A stretch of DNA of 28,528 bases from an uncultured Clostridia bacterium. GTDB lineage: Bacteria > Bacillota > Clostridia > TANB77 > CAG-508. The notes under the pieces were generated by a model. That model was given only the letters and a program-made list of their open reading frames with translations, made no database searches and was not told where the DNA came from. Where the stretch lies: NCBI GenBank assembly GCA_944386335.1, contig CALXAQ010000025.1:1-28528 (forward strand), given 5' to 3'. How positions within the stretch are numbered: the stretch's first letter is position 1; each line of letters begins with the position of its first letter. Shown piece by piece: positions 23,771-28,528 of this stretch. The position numbers and the translations under genes are program-made.

Positions 23771-24970
23771 ATGACAAAAGTAAAATATATAATTATGATT
23801 ATACTTGCAAGTATTCTATTATTAGTCCCAAATATTGTAAATGCGGCATCAGAACAAACATATAAAGATGAGGCACAAAATATAGAATGGAGTTATGAAT
23901 TAGATGATAGTGATAATATTATAAATTTAAAATGTAAAACCACTAGCAAAACAGAAAAAGTTACAATTCCAGATAAAATAGATGGAAAAACAGTTATTTC
24001 ACTAAAAGGTTCTTGGGATGGAGCATTTCAAAACTGTGCTGGTATAACAACTGTGCTGGTATAACAGAAGTAACAATACCAAGTACAATCACAACAATAG
24101 CTTCTTATGCTTTTTATAGTTGTACTGGTTTGAAAAGTATAGTAATCCCTGATAGTGTAACTAAAATTGAATTTAATGCTTTTAACAGTTGCTCTGGTTT
24201 AACATCTATAACCTTTTCTAAAAATCTTACTTCAATAGGAGATAGTGCTTTTATGGATTGTACTGGTTTAAAAAGTGTTACAATACCAGATAGTGTTACT
24301 TCAATAGAAAGTGGTGCTTTTAGAAATTGTAGTGGTATAAAAGAATTAATACTTTCAAACCATTTATCAAAAATAAGTGATAGAACATTTGAAAATTGTA
24401 GTGGCTTAAAATGTAATATTTAGTGAAGCTATAGAAGGCACAACAGTGCCAACGTTAACTATTAAATTTGGAGATGGAGAAAATATACAATTAACAGAAG
24501 GAACCGTTGCTGGTTCTTCAATTACATATATTTATACAGTAAAAAACACAGATAAAGGCGTAATGACAACAGTGGATTATAAAGGAGGAAATATTAAAGA
24601 TGTTGCAGGTAATGTCGCCACATTAAGCTGTCCTGCTTTAGTAATTCAATACAGTAGCGGAGATTTTGTATATGCTAATGGAACTGCAACAAATCCAAAC
24701 GATAGCGAAAACAACAATAATAATAATAGCAATGGAGGAACCAATAATGGTGATTCTAACAGTGGTGGTTCGAATAATAACAATTCTAACAATGGTGGTT
24801 CTACAAATAGTGGAAACAACGGAGGAAGTTTAAATGGAGATGATAAAACCACAGCCCCAGGTGTATTACCACAAACTGGTGAAAGCGCTATCATTGCTCT
24901 TGTTATTGTAAGTATTTCTATTTTAGGAATTGTTACTTTTATCCAAGTTCGTAAATTAAGGGGAATATAA
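23771..24970 (+). pseudogene. LPXTG-anchored BspA-type leucine-rich-repeat surface protein, frameshifted
   Basis: The gene starts with AAGGAG, ATG and a signal peptide (ending about NIVNAAS). A BspA-like LRR domain follows, with units of about 23 residues such as GLKSIVIPDSVTKIEFNAF and GLKSVTIPDSVTSIESGAF. Then come a short beta domain, an Asn/Gly/Ser-rich spacer and a sortase signal LPQTGE (24866-24883), a hydrophobic helix and KLRGI. Three frames carry the parts. A 17-bp tandem duplication at 24032-24065 shifts the frame from 1 to 2, and a 2-nt loss near 24410 (LK-VIFS, expected LKSVIFS) shifts it back. Without both the gene reads through as one protein of about 395 residues. Such proteins are wall-anchored and bind host or bacterial surfaces. 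Now it would give only a truncated secreted 97-residue product. Confidence 0.85.
24032..24065 (+). repeat. 17-bp perfect tandem duplication inside the LRR gene
   Basis: The unit AACTGTGCTGGTATAAC occurs twice back to back (24032-24048 and 24049-24065). Removing one copy restores the LRR reading frame exactly (AFQNCAGITEVTIP). Adding 17 nt is a +2 shift, which matches the frame change between the flanking open frames. Confidence 0.95.
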
Positions 24971-24975
24971 TAGAA

Positions 24976-25009
24976 AAAAAGGCTCATTTATCTAAAATGA
25001 GTCTTTTTT
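24976..25009. terminator. Bidirectional terminator after the surface-protein gene
   Basis: AAAAAGGCTCATTT pairs with AAATGAGTCTTTTT around a short loop, with T runs on both strands. It lies between the converging LRR surface-protein gene and the DUF378 gene. Confidence 0.9.
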
Positions 25010-25012
25010 CTT

Positions 25013-25207
25013 TTAATCTTTATCATTAAATAATAATCTAATTGCCCATATTCCAGAAATACCTACTAAAATATAAACAATTCTACTAATAATAGACATA
25101 TCTCCAAATAGAGTAGAAACTAGGTTAAAATTAAAAATTCCAATTAGTCCCCAGTTAATGGCACCAATAATTACTAGCACTAACGCTATTTTATCTATAA
25201 TTTTCAT
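25013..25207 (-). CDS. DUF378 family small membrane protein
   Basis: This 64-residue protein has two membrane helices and the family pattern KIALVLVIIGAINWGLIG near the N-terminus, followed by a second helix SRIVYILVGISGIWAI. The function of DUF378 is unknown; it is an inner-membrane protein found in many bacteria. I chose the ATG at 25207 because AAGGA lies about 11 nt upstream and the family begins at this point; the frame is open further upstream with ATGs at 25219 and 25249, which would add basic residues of no family character. Single-gene unit ending at a shared terminator. Confidence 0.88.
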   Translation of the reverse strand: MKIIDKIALVLVIIGAINWGLIGIFNFNLVSTLFGDMSIISRIVYILVGISGIWAIRLLFNDKD

Positions 25208-25238
25208 TTTGCACAACATCCTTTCTTTTTTTAGTCTT

Positions 25239-25268
25239 ATTTTATGCATTTTTTTAGGATTTATGCAA
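25239..25268 (-). promoter_or_regulatory. Possible promoter of the DUF378 gene
   Basis: On the minus strand, TTGCAT (25268-25263) and TAAAAT (25244-25239) are 18 nt apart, about 30 nt upstream of the chosen ATG. Both boxes are imperfect. Confidence 0.4.
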
Positions 25269-25277
25269 ATAATATAA

Positions 25278-26222
25278 TTAATCCATCATATTTTTCTTTT
25301 TTAGCCATAGCATAGCAATAATTCCCAAAAGTATAGAAAATAGTACAACAAGTAAAAAACCAAAAGAACTATTTTGCAAAGGAACTGGCACATTCATTCC
25401 CCAATAACTTGCTATCATTGTTGGAATTGCTAAAATAATGGTAATAGATGTCAAAAACTTCATAACCCCATTTAAATTATTAGAAATAATAGAAGCATAA
25501 GCATCCATAGTTCCATTTAAAATATCACTATAGATTTTTGCCATTTCTATTGCTTGCTTATTTTCAATAATAGCATCTTCTAAAATATCTTCATCTTCTT
25601 CATATAATTTTATCATCTTGCCTCTTAAAGTTTTTTCCATAACCACTTCATTAGATTTTAAAGAAGTAGTAAAATATACCAAACTTTTTTCTAAGCTAAG
25701 CATTTTTAATAACTCTCTATTTTTCAAAGAATTTTTTAATACATTTTCTGCTATTTCTGTTTCTTTATTTATTCTTTTTAAATAATGTAAGAATTCAGAT
25801 GCATTTTTATAAAAAATTTGTAATAAAAGTCTACTTTTTTTATAAGTAATTATATCTCTCATTTTTTCTAAACTTTCAACAATTCTATTCTTTTTAATAG
25901 AAACTGTAATAAAATAATCATCTCTTACTATAATAATTCCCAAAGGCATGGTAGAATATTCTTCATTTCCTTTTTCTAACTCTATAATGGGTACATCTAT
26001 AATAAATAAGACAGTTTGATCGTCTTCTTCCATATCTATTCTAGCTTTCTCTTCAAAATCTAATGCGTAACGAATAAAATTTTCTTGTATTCCTATTTGT
26101 GTACATACTTCTTGTATTTCTTCTTCTGTCGGGGCAACCATGTTAATCCAATTCCCTTTTTCATAGTTTCCTGTTTCTTCTGTTACATTCGTTTGCATAT
26201 CTGTATGGTACATTTTTAGCAT
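25278..26222 (-). CDS. corA: CorA-type magnesium/divalent cation channel
   Basis: A cytosolic acidic N-terminal domain (about 230 residues) with a long helical region leads to two C-terminal membrane helices. The CorA signature GMN lies at the end of the first helix (SYWGMNVPVPLQ), and the tail is basic (WLKKKNMMD). CorA proteins are pentameric channels for Mg2+ and sometimes Co2+ or Ni2+. I chose the ATG at 26222 because AAGGGG is 9 nt upstream; a GTG at 26231 sits too close to that site. It has its own promoter. Length 314 is normal. The sequence resembles the Firmicute branch of CorA more than the enterobacterial one. Confidence 0.93.
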   Translation of the reverse strand: MLKMYHTDMQTNVTEETGNYEKGNWINMVAPTEEEIQEVCTQIGIQENFIRYALDFEEKARIDMEEDDQTVLFIIDVPIIELEKGNEEYSTMPLGIIIVRDDYFITVSIKKNRIVESLEKMRDIITYKKSRLLLQIFYKNASEFLHYLKRINKETEIAENVLKNSLKNRELLKMLSLEKSLVYFTTSLKSNEVVMEKTLRGKMIKLYEEDEDILEDAIIENKQAIEMAKIYSDILNGTMDAYASIISNNLNGVMKFLTSITIILAIPTMIASYWGMNVPVPLQNSSFGFLLVVLFSILLGIIAMLWLKKKNMMD

Positions 26223-26243
26223 GTTTATCACCCCTTCTTTTTT

Positions 26244-26272
26244 ATTATACCGTCTTTTATATTCTATTGCAA
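26244..26272 (-). promoter_or_regulatory. Promoter of the CorA-type gene
   Basis: On the minus strand, TTGCAA (26272-26267) and a perfect TATAAT (26249-26244) are 17 nt apart, just upstream of the AAGGGG ribosome site. It is divergent from the promoter at 26289-26317. Confidence 0.82.
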
Positions 26273-26288
26273 TACTTCTTTTTCATAT

Positions 26289-26317
26289 TTGACTGTTTAT
26301 GTTGATTATGATATACT
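26289..26317 (+). promoter_or_regulatory. Promoter of the 63-residue protein gene
   Basis: TTGACT (26289-26294) and TATACT (26312-26317) are 17 nt apart. The leader is about 70 nt long and holds a small stem CCTG/CAGG around 26366-26378 before the ribosome site. Confidence 0.8.
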
Positions 26318-26394
26318 TTAAAAGTAATTTAATAGCTATATGCTATTTGCAATTTAGTTTTAAGTCCTGTAATGCAGGCAGAAAGGTTTATTTT

Positions 26395-26586
26395 ATGCTT
26401 AAAGAAATGCGTCTTGAAAATGTAACCTATACTTTAAATGGTGTTCGTATTACATGTAGAGGTTTGCCAAACGGTAAATTTACCGTATCCATTCCTTCTA
26501 ATGCAGCTGATGGTTTACGCCGTAGTGAGATTATAGACATCACTCGAAGTATTTTTAAGACCTTTAAGGAGAAAACTCAATTTTAA
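26395..26586 (+). CDS. Small 63-residue protein of unknown function
   Basis: I do not recognise this family. The protein is basic, begins MLKEMRLENVTYTLNG and contains a compact beta-rich stretch (VRITCRGLPNGKFTVSIPS) and a C-terminal helix (IIDITRSIFKTFKEK). No membrane helix or signal peptide is present. AGAAAGG lies about 8 nt before the ATG at 26395. The frame is open upstream to an ATG at 26299, but that ATG lies inside the promoter, between its two boxes, so the short form is preferred. Its coding sequence is richer in G and C than neighbouring genes. A 10-bp inverted repeat (26568-26577 with 26587-26596) spans the stop codon. Confidence 0.68.
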   Translation: MLKEMRLENVTYTLNGVRITCRGLPNGKFTVSIPSNAADGLRRSEIIDITRSIFKTFKEKTQF

Positions 26587-26609
26587 AGTTTTCTCCCCGC
26601 TTAAGCGGG
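26568..26609 (+). terminator. Two adjacent dyads at the 3' end of the small protein gene
   Basis: GGAGAAAACT (26568-26577) pairs with AGTTTTCTCC (26587-26596). It touches a 14-nt perfect palindrome CCCGCTTAAGCGGG (26596-26609). No strong T run follows directly, so it may be a weak terminator or a 3' stability element. Confidence 0.5.
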
Positions 26610-26663
26610 TATTACAAACTTTTTAACACACTAAAAATAAGAAAAATGATAAACTTTTCATCA

Positions 26664-26697
26664 AAAAACCGCTATATCGCTTGATATAACGGTTTTT
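26664..26697. terminator. Terminator of tRNA-Lys, probably bidirectional
   Basis: AAAAACCGCTATATC and GATATAACGGTTTTT form a long stem with one C-A mismatch around a 4-nt loop. A and T tracts lie at both ends, so it can stop the minus-strand tRNA transcript and the plus-strand small gene. Confidence 0.85.
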
Positions 26698-26700
26698 GTC

Positions 26701-26776
26701 TGGTGGGCAATCGGGGGTTCGAACCCCGGACCTTCTGATTAAGAGTCAGCTGCTCTACCAACTGAGCTAATCACCC
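26701..26776 (-). tRNA. tRNA-Lys (anticodon CTT)
   Basis: On the minus strand the gene starts GGGTGATTAGCTCAG and ends with an encoded CCA. The acceptor stem GGGTGAT/ATTGCCC has two G-T pairs. The D-arm is AGCTCAGTTGGTAGAGC, the anticodon loop CTCTTAA gives CTT (Lys, AAG codons), and the T-arm is CGGGGGTTCGAACCCCG. The top pair of the anticodon stem is a G-A mismatch. Total length is 76 nt. Confidence 0.96.
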
Positions 26777-26798
26777 ATTTCCCTACAAACTGCTATTT

Positions 26799-26828
26799 AT
26801 TATAATACGAGAAGGTAGTTCTTGTCAA
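26799..26828 (-). promoter_or_regulatory. Promoter of tRNA-Lys
   Basis: On the minus strand, a perfect TTGACA (26828-26823) and a perfect TATAAT (26804-26799) are 18 nt apart, just upstream of the tRNA. The promoter is embedded in an imperfect dyad: GAGAAGG at 26809-26815 with CCTTCTC at 26835-26841. Confidence 0.85.
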
Positions 26829-26848
26829 GAGCTCCCTTCTCTATTTTT

Positions 26849-28474
26849 CTATTCTTCCATTATTGTATTTGTTTGTTCTACTATTTCTTGTGCTTCTGTA
26901 CTTACTTTCGTCTCTACTTTTGTCCCTTTTCGAATAATCTTTTCTAATGCACTATAGGTATCATTAGATAATAATGTTCTTTCTACTATAATTCCATTAT
27001 AAGAAACAATCTTATACGTTACACTTTTGGCTCCATTTGCACCATTTTGCTCTATTACAGTTGTTCCCTTGGGAATAGTACTATCTTCTATAGTATTTGT
27101 TGTATATGGAATTGTTTCTGTTACTGTATTCTGTATTGTTACTGTATATTCTTTTTCCTCTTGTATTCCTTTTATTTGTATATTAACTACACCATTTTTC
27201 ACAGTTGATACCACTTTAATAGGATAAGTTCTTGTGTTTTTAAATTGAAAGTCAATCGTTCCCCACGAAACTGTAGCATCTCTTCCTGCTTCCACATAAG
27301 AAGTTAAAAATCTATGGTTAGAACGACTTACTATTTCTAAATTTGCATATAATACAGCATTATATAGTGTAGAGGATAATTGACAAATTCCTCCTCCTAT
27401 TCCTTCTACCACTTTTCCTCCAGAATAAACAGCTGCTTCTTTATATCCTTCTGCGATAGTTCTCTCTCCTACAATTTTATTATAGGAAAAAATTTCACCT
27501 GGTAACACTACTGTTCCATCTATTTTTTTAGAAGCAATTTCTAAATTATTACTTCTATTTTTATTACTAGCATCATATCTAGTTGTAAACTCTCCTAATA
27601 CAGTAGGAAAGGCTTCTTCTCCTAAGTTCTCTGTTGTTTTTTCTGGTACTGTAATGGTTAATGGAATTATATATTCTTCTTTATTCTCTTCTAGAATTTT
27701 TTGTGCTTCTTCAACAGAAATTGCAAAATCTATTCCATTTACATGTGGATATACCTGCACAGGATTTTGAGATACATATGCATTTTGTGGCTCTTTATAT
27801 ATTTCATCATGAATTTTTTGTAAATTAATTTTCTCTGGTTCCACTTCCTCTATTGGAATTTCAATCTCCTCTACTATCTCTCCTTGATAAGCCTGTCTTA
27901 TTTTCTCTTTTAACTCTTGTTCTTTTATGCTTATTCCACTCTTTCCTTTTTTTATAACTAATTGATTTCCTTCAATATAGTAACTACTCTCTATTACTGC
28001 ATTAGGTAATTTTGCACTAATTTCTTCTATTTTTTGATTTAATTTTTCCTCTTCTATTCGAAAAGTTAAGTCTATTTTTTTTCCTGTCAACATAGCAGAA
28101 ATAATTGTATAATTATCCAGTAGAATATTTCCACTTCTACCTATTTTATATGCTTCGTCCACAGCTTTTTCAATATCTGTATATGGTTCGAATTGTTCTA
28201 TTTTTATATTTTCTTCCATTTCTTGATATTTTAGTTTTATCTCTTTTTTAATTATTTCTTCATACCATTGTTGCATTTTATTGATTGCCTCTTGTTTAGT
28301 TAAATCAGCAACTTCTATATTTCCTATTTTTATGCCCCACATTATTTTATCATTTCCCATTTGCAACACTGCAAAAATAACAGAAAAAAAGAGAAAAAAC
28401 ATAACAACAGAACACAAAATTATGAAAATTCTTTTTTTGGATTTTTTATTTTTCTTCGTTTTTTCTTTTTTCAT
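26849..28474 (-). CDS. VanW family protein with peptidoglycan-binding-like N-terminal domain
   Basis: A Lys-rich N-terminus and one membrane helix (about 16-40) act as an uncleaved anchor. An extracellular part follows with a PG_binding_4-like region (about 80-290), then the VanW domain (about 305-440, with YDASNKNRSNNLEIA, LPGEIFSYN and GGGICQLSSTLYNA), then a G5-like beta domain (EYTVTIQ onward) and an acidic C-terminal tail. VanW proteins occur in some vancomycin-resistance operons, but most are chromosomal wall-associated proteins of unknown role in Clostridia and Bacilli; no van genes are present here. I chose the ATG at 28474 with AGAGAGG 8 nt upstream; the frame is open further upstream. 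Confidence 0.92.
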   Translation of the reverse strand: MKKEKTKKNKKSKKRIFIILCSVVMFFLFFSVIFAVLQMGNDKIMWGIKIGNIEVADLTKQEAINKMQQWYEEIIKKEIKLKYQEMEENIKIEQFEPYTDIEKAVDEAYKIGRSGNILLDNYTIISAMLTGKKIDLTFRIEEEKLNQKIEEISAKLPNAVIESSYYIEGNQLVIKKGKSGISIKEQELKEKIRQAYQGEIVEEIEIPIEEVEPEKINLQKIHDEIYKEPQNAYVSQNPVQVYPHVNGIDFAISVEEAQKILEENKEEYIIPLTITVPEKTTENLGEEAFPTVLGEFTTRYDASNKNRSNNLEIASKKIDGTVVLPGEIFSYNKIVGERTIAEGYKEAAVYSGGKVVEGIGGGICQLSSTLYNAVLYANLEIVSRSNHRFLTSYVEAGRDATVSWGTIDFQFKNTRTYPIKVVSTVKNGVVNIQIKGIQEEKEYTVTIQNTVTETIPYTTNTIEDSTIPKGTTVIEQNGANGAKSVTYKIVSYNGIIVERTLLSNDTYSALEKIIRKGTKVETKVSTEAQEIVEQTNTIMEE

Positions 28475-28528
28475 AGAAAAACCTCTCTTTATCATTATGT
28501 ATATTTTCATCTTACCATATTATGCTAT

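Noticed and set aside
24700..24835. Asn/Gly/Ser-rich stretch as a possible CRISPR or satellite repeat
   Set aside because: The units are irregular AAT/AAC/GGT codons forming the wall-spanning spacer before LPQTGE, not spaced repeats.
26849..28474. Vancomycin resistance locus suggested by VanW
   Set aside because: No vanH, vanA/B, vanX, vanY or vanRS genes are nearby; VanW-family proteins are common in susceptible Clostridia.

Overview
The window looks like a chromosomal segment from a low-GC, Gram-positive anaerobe of the class Clostridia, probably a gut commensal. Pointers are the AT-rich coding sequence, strong AGGAGG-type ribosome sites with frequent GTG/TTG starts, TTGnnn-N17-TATAAT promoters, an LPXTG cell-wall anchor, a VanW-family protein, a YhfW-like FAD/Rieske protein and a Clostridia-style pilin leader. 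Taxonomy is inferred from protein character only.

Left part (1-12.4 kb). A small secreted orphan of clearly higher GC lies on the plus strand with its own promoter and terminator. A long minus-strand run follows, in transcription order: a pilin-like/phage-tail-fibre-like surface protein, a 2451-residue two-module NRPS (C-A-T-C-A-T-R), a 7TM-PAS histidine kinase whose ribosome site begins right after the NRPS stop codon, and a response regulator with an HD-GYP cyclic-di-GMP phosphodiesterase output. The NRPS architecture matches the known gut-Clostridia family that releases dipeptide aldehydes or pyrazinones. The coupling to a sensor kinase and a c-di-GMP output makes this the most interesting locus: synthesis and a possible sensing/second-messenger circuit sit together.

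Middle part (12.6-19 kb, plus strand). An acyl-CoA ligase is divergent from the NRPS side and could supply an acyl group to the NRPS starter C domain (inference). It is followed by a membrane-anchored HtrA protease and an FAD/Rieske oxidoreductase (likely one operon), a small charged protein with a disrupted or slippage-dependent 5' end, and an unrecognised 398-residue protein with its own promoter and terminator. Two near-identical 35-nt hairpin repeats flank the pilin-like gene.

Right part (19-28.5 kb). A minus-strand operon encodes an ABC-F ATPase, a GNAT acetyltransferase and Tex. Next comes a decayed plus-strand patch: the 3' remnant of a membrane protein, then an LPXTG-anchored leucine-rich-repeat surface protein broken by a 17-bp tandem duplication and a 2-nt loss. 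Then come DUF378 and CorA-type membrane proteins, a 63-residue unknown protein, tRNA-Lys(CTT) and a VanW-family protein. No CRISPR array, insertion sequence, rRNA or origin was seen.
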